From the NCBI GenBank assembly GCA_947473305.1, contig CANJCB010000037.1:1-41854 (forward strand): DNA of 41,854 nucleotides, in the 5' to 3' direction. The notes beneath the pieces were generated by a model. The model ran no database searches, was not told where the DNA came from, and saw only the letters and a list, made by a program, of their open reading frames with translations. This document shows, one piece after another, positions 33,581-41,707 of this stretch. Numbering within the stretch: the stretch's first letter is position 1; the number at the start of each line of letters is the position of its first letter. The DNA is from Rhodospirillales bacterium. Its GTDB lineage: Bacteria; Pseudomonadota; Alphaproteobacteria; ATCC43930; CGMCC-115725. The position numbers and the translations under genes were made by a program.

Positions 33581-35188
33581 CTATGGCGATAAAATCGCCG
33601 TCGCCTCCCAGGGTTCTTGATCGTCTCCAATCACGCCATACATTCCAGATATTATTTTATAATCATGCTTTATAGTCATACGTAACTCTGGGCAATACCA
33701 ATATCTCGACAAGGTTTCGTTGTAAGAATTAGAGCCCATACCTCCTTGAGAGCCTAAAGATACTTTTTCTCTCCGTCTCACTTCAATCAAAATAGATGGG
33801 AAAACTCCCGCTACAACATTTACATTTTCGATTCCCCGAATGTCTATGCTTATATCTACATACGAAACCCCACCACCAATACCTGCACCCGACTCCGTTT
33901 CTCGGAATGAGAAGGTATTTTTCTCACGGATGGGCCATATATTGTCGTAATTCTTGACAATACTCTGAACAGAATCTACAAATATGCCGTAATATAGCGC
34001 GGTTACTTTACCATTTTGATCAATATAAGAACATTTATATTTATTTCCCTGAGAGTCGTCATCGATACGTTTACGCTGCTTTCCATTCGACATTTTGATC
34101 AGCGCGCCGTTATCCGGGCACTGGAACTCGATACCGTTCTTGAAGGCATCCGGGGTGGGCGGCTGCGCTTCGCGACGAACCGTCAACGCGTTATCGATCT
34201 GGACAACGCCCAGGGGCCGCGCGGGAGGGGTCACTACGGCCACCTGCTGTGAAAGCCGCGCTGGCGATGTCTCCGGCTTCTGCAGAATCCCGCGCCTGCG
34301 CTGCGCCAGTGAAGCGAAAGAGCCTTGTGGATACTTCTGCAAATAGTCCTGGAAGTCCCTGGTATCCTGGCTGTTCTCGATCGATTGCCAGAAAGCCACT
34401 TCGATTGCCTGCGGATCGGCAGGCTTGGGATCCGATGCCCCGACCGGCTGTACGGGTGGCGGTGGTGCCGGTGCCGCTGCCACCGGGGGAACGGAGGGCG
34501 GTGGCGCCAAGCCTGCCGACTTTTGCAGTTCGGCGAGCCGGTTCTTCGCGAGCGCCACGAAAGAACCACTGGGATATTGCGCCAGATAACTCTGAAAATC
34601 AGCCGGGTCGGTGCTGAACAGGATCCCTCCCCAGTAGCTCAACTCGATAACCTTCGGGTCGACTGAAGTCGCCGGCGAGGAAGAGGTCCCCGCCGTCTCC
34701 GCGGGAGCCGAGGTCACTCCGCCCCCCAGGATCAATGTCCGATTTCCGTTGTCGATAGCCCAGGACCCGAACCGCCCCAGAAAGCTCTGTCCCAGCAAAG
34801 GCGTGCCATTCGCTTCCGCAACGCTGCCGATGACGTTTTCCATGACCAGGCTGCCGACCTTCAACGACCTGATCCGGAACGTCCGGGAAACCGCCCGCGA
34901 TCCGTCCGCCAGCATATAAGTCTTGTTCCCGAGAAAGTCCCCGGACTGCAGGCTCCCCGCACGCACCATCTTGTCGACGACATCGGCAGGGATGGCCACA
35001 TCCGACGCCGCGCTGTCGACCGTGAAATCGAGTGAGGTTTTGTCGTTGACCAGGCCGGAGACCCTGTAGGTCGAATCCCGGTCCCTTTCCATCGGCACAC
35101 TAACCGGCTCGGACTGAGCCAAGGCCGGCGCCGCGCCGCCCAGGCTCAGAATAATGACCGCAATGGCACCCGATCGAATCTTGCTCAT
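33581..35188 (-). CDS. Secreted retropepsin-like protein with caspase-adaptor-type repeats
   Basis: This 535-aa protein has a signal peptide (IRSGAIAVIILSLGGAAPALAQ). A retropepsin-type domain (about 40-155) contains LDFTVDSAASDVAIPADVV, the flap GNKTYMLADGSR and LLGQSFLGRFGSW. The active-site motif is D58-S-A-A, not the usual D-S/T-G-A. Two tandem repeats follow (about 180-222 and 260-302), each with an SYW/AFW start, a DFQ.YL..YP segment, then GSF..LA, as in bacterial caspase-like proteins. A Pro-rich linker leads to an unrecognised domain (about 345-535) with at least three Cys, encoded in AT-rich DNA. The start at 35188 has GGGGGG upstream. Confidence 0.8.
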   Translation of the reverse strand: MSKIRSGAIAVIILSLGGAAPALAQSEPVSVPMERDRDSTYRVSGLVNDKTSLDFTVDSAASDVAIPADVVDKMVRAGSLQSGDFLGNKTYMLADGSRAVSRTFRIRSLKVGSLVMENVIGSVAEANGTPLLGQSFLGRFGSWAIDNGNRTLILGGGVTSAPAETAGTSSSPATSVDPKVIELSYWGGILFSTDPADFQSYLAQYPSGSFVALAKNRLAELQKSAGLAPPPSVPPVAAAPAPPPPVQPVGASDPKPADPQAIEVAFWQSIENSQDTRDFQDYLQKYPQGSFASLAQRRRGILQKPETSPARLSQQVAVVTPPARPLGVVQIDNALTVRREAQPPTPDAFKNGIEFQCPDNGALIKMSNGKQRKRIDDDSQGNKYKCSYIDQNGKVTALYYGIFVDSVQSIVKNYDNIWPIREKNTFSFRETESGAGIGGGVSYVDISIDIRGIENVNVVAGVFPSILIEVRRREKVSLGSQGGMGSNSYNETLSRYWYCPELRMTIKHDYKIISGMYGVIGDDQEPWEATAILSP

Positions 35189-35297
35189 GGTCCCCCCAAC
35201 CAACCCGCAAGTTGAGCGTAATTCACCCATGAGAGCGGCGCTAGTGGATTGCCTGTTGGGAACATCCGGCCCCTCTGACAGGCCTGCCCTTCAAGGC

Positions 35298-36173
35298 TTA
35301 AAAGCGTTTGGAGATCCCGACATAGGTCTGAACGTCGGGAGTGGCCCGATTGAAGCCGATGTTGGTGCCGATATCTAGTTGGAGGTTCGGCATCACCGAC
35401 CAGATCAGGGCAAAATCGACCGACCACTGCCGGGTTGTCGTCGCGGAATCCGGATTGATGTCCGACCAGAGCTCAACCGAACCCGTGAGGCTCGAGGTGA
35501 TCGGACGGCTCAGGTTGATCAGCCCCTGGAAATTGGCGTGATAGCCGGAGTTCGTCGAATTCCGGAACAGGTCGATTTCCGGTCCCAGCAATAGCGAGAA
35601 GTCGTTCGGCAAGGCGAAGGAAACCGGCACGATCAGGCCGCTCTCGAACGACTTGTTGCCGATGCCCGCCCGCGCCGTCGGAACCTTGACATAAGGCAGT
35701 AGCGACACTGCGAGGCTTCCGCCTTCATTCCCCAAGAGATTGTACTTCACCCGGGCGAAGAGGTCGCCGATGCCCTTCTGGTCGCTCCTCGTTCCGGCGG
35801 CATTGTTCCGGGTTTTGACCTGTACGAGGGGAGCGATGTTCAGTTCCAAATCCATCCGATCGTTCAGGCCGAGTTTGAGCGTCGGATTGGTGTAGAGAAA
35901 GATATCCTGGGTCGTGCCCCCGATGCTGCTGCGGGTCCAATTGAGGATATCGGTCTCGATCTGAAAATGCCCCGCATCCACCGTGCAAGGCGCGTTTCCC
36001 TTCGTCGGGCGGTCGGTGCAGAAGTTCCGCATCTGGTCGGTCGGCGTGGGGTTGAAAAGGGCATAGCCGCTCTTGTCGAAGGGGGGCGAGGGATCCTCCG
36101 CCCAAGCCGCGGCGGGACAGGCGATCAGCGTCAGGATTCCGAGGGCTTTTCTCATCCACGGACGAAACATCAT
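35298..36173 (-). CDS. Putative outer-membrane beta-barrel protein
   Basis: This 291-aa protein has a signal peptide (LGILTLIACPAAAWAED) and alternating beta-strand segments such as QIETDILNWTRSS, DLELNIAPLVQVK and GSLAVSLLPYVKVPTA. It ends in VGISKRF, a terminal Phe as in BAM-assembled proteins. It resembles the PF13557-type putative barrel family (phenol-pathway MetA-like transporters); the substrate is unknown. GGGAGACT precedes the ATG. It lies between a small membrane protein gene and the protease-like gene on the same strand. Confidence 0.72.
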   Translation of the reverse strand: MMFRPWMRKALGILTLIACPAAAWAEDPSPPFDKSGYALFNPTPTDQMRNFCTDRPTKGNAPCTVDAGHFQIETDILNWTRSSIGGTTQDIFLYTNPTLKLGLNDRMDLELNIAPLVQVKTRNNAAGTRSDQKGIGDLFARVKYNLLGNEGGSLAVSLLPYVKVPTARAGIGNKSFESGLIVPVSFALPNDFSLLLGPEIDLFRNSTNSGYHANFQGLINLSRPITSSLTGSVELWSDINPDSATTTRQWSVDFALIWSVMPNLQLDIGTNIGFNRATPDVQTYVGISKRF

Positions 36174-36246
36174 AGTCTCCCAATAGTCTGGCTAAACATG
36201 ACGGCGGAACTGTCTCTTGCCCGGAGCGGCTTCAGAAGGGAAGCTC

Positions 36247-36474
36247 TCACGGGATCAAAACCGCCAGGTTCAATAGCATAGCGATACCCAAACAGCAGGC
36301 CGCGATCAGGACGACCTCGTTCATCGTGTCCTGCTGGGACGGAAAGCCCGCAACAAGCCGAGCGGTCTGTGCGGCGACCACTTGCTTCGATCCGTTGCCG
36401 TCCGGACCGGCGCGCGGGAAGCTGATCACGCTCTCCGGAGAGGTGGTCTTTTCTCTGAAATCAGGGACGCTCAC
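36247..36474 (-). CDS. Small 75-aa membrane-anchored protein
   Basis: The N-terminal 50 residues are polar (PDFREKTTSPESVISFPRAG), and the last 24 form one hydrophobic segment (NEVVLIAACCLGIAMLLNLA) with no tail, so it is probably tail-anchored. The GTG start has AGGAG 8 bases upstream, good evidence of translation. It is the first gene of a likely three-gene unit with the barrel and the protease-like gene. I recognise no family. Confidence 0.5.
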   Translation of the reverse strand: MSVPDFREKTTSPESVISFPRAGPDGNGSKQVVAAQTARLVAGFPSQQDTMNEVVLIAACCLGIAMLLNLAVLIP

Positions 36475-36556
36475 GGGCCCATCTCCTCGCTCTATCCTGC
36501 CGCGAAGATGGAGCTGGAGCCGGTATAAATTCGAGAGGTCTCACCGCCTGCGCTTT

Positions 36557-36573
36557 ATATAAGCCGCTTATAT
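36557..36573. promoter_or_regulatory. 17-bp palindrome in the divergent region before 36701
   Basis: ATATAAGC-C-GCTTATAT is a perfect 8-bp inverted repeat with one central base. It lies in the 226-base region between the minus-strand envelope locus and the KGG gene, and looks like an operator for a dimeric regulator. The region also holds a GGAAC-type stress promoter. Confidence 0.5.
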
Positions 36574-36646
36574 GGCTAGACTTGCCACGCGACCGGGCAC
36601 CCCTCGCAAACGCATATTCAGTCTCCGCGCCGCCGCCGCTGGTCTT

Positions 36647-36671
36647 GGAACTCCAGCCTCATCGCCTTGTT
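36647..36671 (+). promoter_or_regulatory. Probable EcfG general-stress promoter of the KGG gene
   Basis: GGAAC (36647-36651) is followed after 16 bases by TGTT (36668-36671), which fits the alphaproteobacterial EcfG consensus GGAAC-N16/17-cGTT. The start would lie about 10 bases before the AAGGAG site. A stress protein is the usual target of EcfG. Confidence 0.5.
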
Positions 36672-36700
36672 TTCCTTAAAGACAACTAAGGAGACAAGCG

Positions 36701-37018
36701 ATGCCGAAGGGCGACAAATCCAAATATACGGATAAGCAGGAACGCAAAGCTGACCATATTGCCGAAGGCTATGAGAAAGGGGGAGTATCGGAAAAAGAAG
36801 CAGAAAGGCGTGCCTGGGCAACCGTCAACAAGGACGACGGCGGCGGGAAGAAATCAGGCTCCGGCCGGGGCGTCCAGACCGGTCATCCGGCTGCCCATAA
36901 GGGCGGCAAGCTGGGCGGAAAGGCGGCGGCATCCCGTACGGCCACACAGCGTTCCGCTTCGGCCCAAAAAGCCGCGGCAACCCGCAAGCGCAACGCGGAA
37001 CATCGCAAAGCTTCGTGA
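36701..37018 (+). CDS. KGG-type stress protein
   Basis: This 105-aa hydrophilic protein has the conserved N-terminus MPKGDKSKYTDKQERKADHI and GGVSEKEAERRAWATVNKDDGG, seen in proteins annotated as plasmid stabilisation or KGG repeat. The second half is disordered and basic, rich in Ala, Lys, Gly and Arg (GGKLGGKAAASRTATQRSAS), like histone H1-type or desiccation proteins, so nucleic-acid binding is possible. AAGGAG lies 8 bases upstream, behind a probable EcfG promoter. The plasmid-stabilisation name is not supported by the context. Confidence 0.75.
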   Translation: MPKGDKSKYTDKQERKADHIAEGYEKGGVSEKEAERRAWATVNKDDGGGKKSGSGRGVQTGHPAAHKGGKLGGKAAASRTATQRSASAQKAAATRKRNAEHRKAS

Positions 37019-37027
37019 GAATGGGTG

Positions 37028-37053
37028 GCGCGTCAACGCGCGGGATGACGCGC
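37028..37053. terminator. Hairpin between the convergent KGG and livF genes
   Basis: GCGCGTCA and TGACGCGC form a perfect 8-bp stem with a 10-base loop just past both stop codons. T-tracts are absent on both sides, so it may only protect mRNA ends. Confidence 0.35.
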
Positions 37054-37775
37054 TAAGAAAAGTCTTCCCAGGCTTCCGAACTCGCGCCGGCCAAGGAGCG
37101 CATGCGCTCCTCGTCCTGGGCGAATTCCGCAGCCGGACCCTCGTAGGCGACCTTGCCGTCATCCAGCACGTAGACCCGATCGGCAATGGCGACCGCCGCG
37201 CGTACGTTCTGCTCTACCAGCAGGATGGACATCCCTTCCTTCCGCATGGAAGCGATCACTTCGAACATGTGGCGCACGATGAGGGGCGCCAGGCCCTGGG
37301 AGGGCTCGTCGAGCAGCAGCAATGTCGGATTGAGGAGAAGCGCGCGGCCCACCGCGAGCATCTCCTGTTCGCCGCCGGAGAGTTGTCGTCCCTTGTTGGA
37401 GCGGCGTTCCTTAAGACGGGGGAAAAGATCGTAGACCCGCTGAATTGTCCAGGGACCGGGCCGCTCCAGCGGGACCTGCAGGTTTTCTTCGACCGTCAGA
37501 TTCGGAAAGATGCGCCGCCCTTCCGGGACATAGCCCACGCCGAGCGCGGCGATCCGATACGAGGGCCAGTCGGTGGTCACCCGGTCGAAGATCGTCACCG
37601 AGCCGCTACGCGCGGGCGTCAGTCCGACGATGCTGCGCAGAGTGGTGGTCTTGCCTGCTCCATTGCGCCCCAGGAGCGCCACGAGTTCACCCTCGCCGAC
37701 CTCGATCTTAACATCCTGCAGGATATGGCTCTTGCCGTAATAGGTATGGAGCCCGTCCACCTTGAGAGGCGTCAT
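37053..37775 (-). CDS. livF: Branched-chain amino-acid ABC transporter ATPase LivF
   Basis: This 240-aa ATPase has Walker A GRNGAGKTT, PEGRRIFPNLTVEENL (the LivF hallmark), signature LSGGEQEMLAVGRALL and Walker B LLLLDEPSQGLAP. It powers import together with LivG. It overlaps livG by the ATGA junction at 37772-37775 and is the last gene of the operon. Confidence 0.95.
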   Translation of the reverse strand: MTPLKVDGLHTYYGKSHILQDVKIEVGEGELVALLGRNGAGKTTTLRSIVGLTPARSGSVTIFDRVTTDWPSYRIAALGVGYVPEGRRIFPNLTVEENLQVPLERPGPWTIQRVYDLFPRLKERRSNKGRQLSGGEQEMLAVGRALLLNPTLLLLDEPSQGLAPLIVRHMFEVIASMRKEGMSILLVEQNVRAAVAIADRVYVLDDGKVAYEGPAAEFAQDEERMRSLAGASSEAWEDFS

Positions 37776-38521
37776 TCGACGCCTCCGAGATAGGCCGCCT
37801 GAACCTTCTCGTTGGCGGCGATCTCCTTGGGCGTGCCCTCCGCCAGCATCGCGCCTTCCGCGAGCACCAGGATGCGATCCGCCAGATGGAATACGACGCG
37901 CATATCATGCTCGATCAGCACGATGGATAGCCGTTCTTTCTTGTGGAGGTCCCGGATCAGACGCACGACGTCGTGCGTCTCCTGATCCCCCATGCCGGCC
38001 GTAGGTTCGTCGAGCAGGAGAAGGCGGGGCTTCAGGGCGAGCGCCATCATGATCTCGATCGCGCGCTGATCGCCGTGGGAAAGCTCTCCCGCGAGACGCT
38101 CGGCCTTGGGCGTGAGGCCGCTCATCTGGAGGAGATCCTGCACACGGGCCTCCGTTTCCGCGCGCCGCGCCTTGGTCAGCCAGGGCGTGGTGCGAAGACC
38201 CGCGGCCGTCTCCACCGGAATCAACAGGTTCTCCATCACCGTGAGCTCGGGAAAGATCTCGGTGATCTGGAAGGTGCGGGCAATTCCCAAAGCGACCCGC
38301 TGATGGGCCGAAAGTGCGGTGATATCTCTGCCGTCGAAGAGGATCTTGCCGGCGGTCGGCGGAAAGAACCCCGAGAGCAGATTGAAGAAGGTCGTCTTCC
38401 CCGCGCCATTAGGCCCGATGACCGCCCGGAGTTCCCCGGACTCCACCGACAGGGAGACATCGTCGACCGCCACCAGGCTGCCGAAATGGCGCGAGACGCC
38501 GCGCGCTTCCAGGAGGCTCAC
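37772..38521 (-). CDS. livG: Branched-chain amino-acid ABC transporter ATPase LivG
   Basis: This 249-aa ATPase has Walker A GPNGAGKTTFFNLLSGF, ARTFQITEIFPELTVMENLL (the LivG-type Q-loop region), LSHGDQRAIEIMMALAL in place of the usual signature (LSxGD form, as in other LivG) and LLLLDEPTAGMGDQE. The GTG start at 38521 overlaps the livM stop as GTGA; 30 extra in-frame residues upstream are rejected because they lie in livM. It pairs with LivF. Confidence 0.95.
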   Translation of the reverse strand: MSLLEARGVSRHFGSLVAVDDVSLSVESGELRAVIGPNGAGKTTFFNLLSGFFPPTAGKILFDGRDITALSAHQRVALGIARTFQITEIFPELTVMENLLIPVETAAGLRTTPWLTKARRAETEARVQDLLQMSGLTPKAERLAGELSHGDQRAIEIMMALALKPRLLLLDEPTAGMGDQETHDVVRLIRDLHKKERLSIVLIEHDMRVVFHLADRILVLAEGAMLAEGTPKEIAANEKVQAAYLGGVE

Positions 38522-39468
38522 GTGGCCCGCCTGCGCTTCAGCATGCCGAGCACCCCGCGCGGGAAGAAAACGACCGCCAGCACGAAGAAGAGCCCCAGCG
38601 GCGTCATCCAATAGTCGGTAAGGCTGGAGAGCTTGTCCTGGAGCACGACGAAGATTGCGGCGCCGATCAAGGGTCCCCAGAAGGACCGCATGCCACCCAG
38701 CACCGCCATGATCACGAAGTCGCCCGACTGGTCCCAGCGGAAGGCGCGCGGATCCACGAAGTTGTTGAGATAGGCATAGACGACGCCCGCCAGACTCGCG
38801 AAGGCGGCGGAGATCACGAAGGACATCCAGATATGCTGGTCCACGGGGATCCCGAGGAACCGTGCCCGGCGCTCGTTTTCCCGGATCGCCAGCAAGGTGC
38901 GCCCGAAAGGCGACCGCAACAGCAGCGCCATTCCCGCGGCCGCCGCCCCGAAGCAGGCCAGCACGAAATAATAGAAGGCCGTCTCGTCATGAAGGATATC
39001 GAGGCTCAGCGGCCCCAGGGAGAGCGGCATCCGCGTCCAGCCCGTGAGCCCGTCGTCGCCCCCCGTCAGATTGACCCAGCGAAAGGACACGAAATAGAAG
39101 ATCTGCCCGAAGGCGATCGTCACCATGGCGAAATAGACGCCCCTCAGGCGGACGATCATCAACCCGATCAGCATGGCGCCGACAGTGCCGAGCAGCACGC
39201 CTGCCACCAGGCCGGCCATGGAGCTTGCCGCCAGATACTTGATCGTGAGCCCGGCGCCATAGGCCCCCAGCCCGAAATAGGCGGCATGGCCGAAGGAGAG
39301 GACGCCGGTGAACCCCAGCAGGAAATTGACCGACATGGCCGCCACCGCCAGCACGACGACCCGCGTGCCCAACGTCGTGTAGCCGCCGATATGCCCGATC
39401 CAGAAAGGCATCGTCAGCAGCAGGGCCCAGACGATGATCGTGCCCTGCCAGTCCTGGAACTTTTTCAT
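38518..39468 (-). CDS. livM: Branched-chain amino-acid ABC transporter permease LivM
   Basis: This 316-aa inner-membrane protein has about 8-10 hydrophobic segments and the permease signature LLGFTGVLSFGHAAYFGLGAY. It also has LRGVYFAMVTIAFGQ and the EAA-like cytoplasmic loop SPFGRTLLAIRENERRA that contacts the ATPases. It overlaps livH by ATGA. Confidence 0.95.
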   Translation of the reverse strand: MKKFQDWQGTIIVWALLLTMPFWIGHIGGYTTLGTRVVVLAVAAMSVNFLLGFTGVLSFGHAAYFGLGAYGAGLTIKYLAASSMAGLVAGVLLGTVGAMLIGLMIVRLRGVYFAMVTIAFGQIFYFVSFRWVNLTGGDDGLTGWTRMPLSLGPLSLDILHDETAFYYFVLACFGAAAAGMALLLRSPFGRTLLAIRENERRARFLGIPVDQHIWMSFVISAAFASLAGVVYAYLNNFVDPRAFRWDQSGDFVIMAVLGGMRSFWGPLIGAAIFVVLQDKLSSLTDYWMTPLGLFFVLAVVFFPRGVLGMLKRRRAT

Positions 39469-40334
39469 TGCAGGCGGCCCTCGTCCCCGAAGAGTCCGTG
39501 GGGCCGAACCATCAGGATGAGCGCCATCATCACATAGATCACCGCCTCGGTGGCCTCGGAGAAATAGACGGAGGTGATGCCCGAAACGACGCCGATCAGC
39601 AGACCACCCACCAGGGTGCCGGGGAGACTGCCCAGACCGCCGACGATGATCGCAACGAAGCTCGGCATGATGAGCTGGTCGCCGATAGTCGGCGCGAGAC
39701 CCAGCATCCCCGCCGCCAAAACGCCCGCCAGCCCCGCGAGATAGATGCCGAGCCCGAAGTTGAGGCTGCGCAGGACACGCACATTGACGCCCAGGACAGA
39801 GACGGTGTCGAGATCGAGCGTGCCCGCGCGGATGCGGATGCCGAGCCGCGTATACCCCAGGATCAGGAAGAGCCCGCCCACGGCGATCGCCACCACCGCG
39901 ATCATGAAGATGCGATATCCGGTCAGGAAGAAGAGGTCCATCGACAGGGGCGAGGCGAGCCAGGATGGGATCTGGTAAGGCACGCTCTGCGCGCCCCAGA
40001 TGAATTTCAATCCGTCCTGGAAGATGAAAGCCAGCCCGAAGGTCATGAGCAGGCTATAGAGCGGATCCCTCCCGTAGAGCCTTCGGATCAGCACCCGCTC
40101 CACGGCAACGCCGATGATCGCCGCTCCCAGCGGCGCAATGACCAGCGCTATCCAGAAGCCCGTGATCGGCGCCAGCGAATAGGCGAAATAGGCGCCCAGC
40201 GCCAGGAAGCCGCCATGGGCGAAGTTGATGACGCCGCTCAGGTTGAGGATCAGCGACAGGCCGAGCGCCATCAGCGCATAGAAGGCGCCGACGATGAGCC
40301 CGTTCAACAGGTTGAACAGGATGACCTGGGACAT
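39465..40334 (-). CDS. livH: Branched-chain amino-acid ABC transporter permease LivH
   Basis: This 289-aa permease has NLLNGLIVGAFYALMALGLS, NLSGVINFAHGGFLALGAY (the HAA5 signature) and the EAA-like TRLGIRIRAGTLDLDTVSVL loop, typical of LivH. It forms the membrane channel with LivM. The 90-base gap to the solute-binding gene contains a hairpin. Confidence 0.95.
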   Translation of the reverse strand: MSQVILFNLLNGLIVGAFYALMALGLSLILNLSGVINFAHGGFLALGAYFAYSLAPITGFWIALVIAPLGAAIIGVAVERVLIRRLYGRDPLYSLLMTFGLAFIFQDGLKFIWGAQSVPYQIPSWLASPLSMDLFFLTGYRIFMIAVVAIAVGGLFLILGYTRLGIRIRAGTLDLDTVSVLGVNVRVLRSLNFGLGIYLAGLAGVLAAGMLGLAPTIGDQLIMPSFVAIIVGGLGSLPGTLVGGLLIGVVSGITSVYFSEATEAVIYVMMALILMVRPHGLFGDEGRLQ

Positions 40335-40385
40335 CAGGCCGACCGCTTAGAGATGTTCATGAGAACCGTGATTTCTTGCTGAGGT

Positions 40386-40413
40386 CCGCGCGCCACGGGA
40401 TCGCGACGCGCGG
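40386..40413 (-). promoter_or_regulatory. Hairpin between the solute-binding and livH genes
   Basis: CCGCGCG and CGCGCGG form a 7-bp stem with a 14-base loop in the 90-base gap. In binding-protein operons such hairpins often stabilise the first gene's mRNA, giving an excess of binding protein. There is no T-tract. Confidence 0.4.
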
Positions 40414-40424
40414 GTTCCTTCAGG

Positions 40425-41687
40425 TCAGGCCGGATAGTCCAGCTTGCAGCCGGTCTCGCTCGCCGGCGGCATGAACTCCGGTCCCTTGATCACTTGGTCG
40501 ACCACGAAGAGATCTTCGGGATCGATTGTGCCCTTCGCCTGGAGATGACCGACGAAGACGGCCGGAACGAGCTGGTGATCCTCCTTGCGGTAGAAGACCT
40601 CGCCCGGCATCAGCGCCACTTCCGGCGGAAGCTTCATGCCTTCGAGCCCACGGGCGAGCTTGATGGCGTCGAGCGTCTTCTCCTGGTTGGCGACCAGCGC
40701 GCAGGTCCAGATCGCCGCATAGCCGAACCAGGTCCGCGCAGTCGGGACCTTGTTGGTCTTCTTGCGGATCGCCGCGACGAAGTCGGCCACATGCGGCACG
40801 TTCGGCTGGTTCCAGTACCACTCGAAAAGCCAGGTGCCGATGCGGGCCTCCGGCGGCAGGCCCTCGACAACTTCGAGTTCCTGCTGCATGCCGGCGATCT
40901 TGACCTGCTTGTCGAGGCCGAACTGGACCGCCTGCTTGATTGAGTTGATCCCGTCGTCACCGGCCGCGAGGTCGATGATCACATCGGGATTGGCGGCGCG
41001 CGCCTTGATCAGGATCGCGGAATAATCGGTGGTGCCGAGCGGGAAGAACTCCGTTCCCACATTGACCGCGCCGAGCTTGGCGGCCGCCTTTTCCAGCCCC
41101 GCCTGGAGCGCACGGCCGAAAGCATAGTCCTGGGCGATGTAATAGAATTTCTTGCCCATCTTTTCGACGAGAGGCTTGGCCATGGCGGCCCCCTGCATCG
41201 CGCCGGTATCGCAGATCCGAAAGGTCGTCCAATGGCAATTGGCGCCGGTCACCGCATCGGCATGACCGCCAGGGACGATGTGAAGCGTCTTGAGCTCGCC
41301 GGCCACTTGCGCGATGGCGATGGCCGAGGACGAATTCACATTGCCGACCAGGAAATTGACCTTGTCGGCCTGGATCAGCTTGCGCGCCTTCTGCACGGCG
41401 ACGTCGGTCTTGTCCGAGGTCGAATCCTCGATGACGAGTTCGATCGGCCGGCCGAGGATGCCGCCCTTGGCGTTGATCTGGTCGCGAGCCAGTTCCATGC
41501 CGGCCTGCTCGTTCTTGCCGAGCGCCGTATAGATGCCGGTCAGCGGGTTATCGACGCCGATCTTGATCGGCTCCTCCCCGCGCGCCTTGATGATGAAGGG
41601 GCCCGTGAAGGGGAGAAGACCGGCTGCCGCGCCGGCCGTGAGGAGCGTCCGCCGCCCCACCATATTCGCCTGTGAAGGACGTGCCAT
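40425..41687 (-). CDS. Branched-chain amino-acid-type ABC substrate-binding protein
   Basis: This 420-aa periplasmic protein has a probable Tat signal (VGRRTLLTAGAAAGLLPF) and the type 1 Leu/Ile/Val-binding fold: IKIGVDNPLTGIYTALG, NAKGGILGRPIELVIEDS, NFLVGNVNSSSAIAI, YIAQDYAFGRALQ and TARTWFGYAAIW. It starts the operon of permeases and ATPases downstream. The ligand could be amides or urea rather than amino acids. GGGAG precedes the ATG. An IS5-like element begins about 20 bases upstream. Confidence 0.92.
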   Translation of the reverse strand: MARPSQANMVGRRTLLTAGAAAGLLPFTGPFIIKARGEEPIKIGVDNPLTGIYTALGKNEQAGMELARDQINAKGGILGRPIELVIEDSTSDKTDVAVQKARKLIQADKVNFLVGNVNSSSAIAIAQVAGELKTLHIVPGGHADAVTGANCHWTTFRICDTGAMQGAAMAKPLVEKMGKKFYYIAQDYAFGRALQAGLEKAAAKLGAVNVGTEFFPLGTTDYSAILIKARAANPDVIIDLAAGDDGINSIKQAVQFGLDKQVKIAGMQQELEVVEGLPPEARIGTWLFEWYWNQPNVPHVADFVAAIRKKTNKVPTARTWFGYAAIWTCALVANQEKTLDAIKLARGLEGMKLPPEVALMPGEVFYRKEDHQLVPAVFVGHLQAKGTIDPEDLFVVDQVIKGPEFMPPASETGCKLDYPA

Positions 41688-41707
41688 GCGTTTTCTCCCA
41701 TTCTTTT

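Noticed and set aside
33600..34090. AT-rich patch as a separate mobile element
   Set aside because: It lies wholly within the reading frame of the protease-like protein, without inverted ends or a transposase, so it is treated as a domain of unusual origin.
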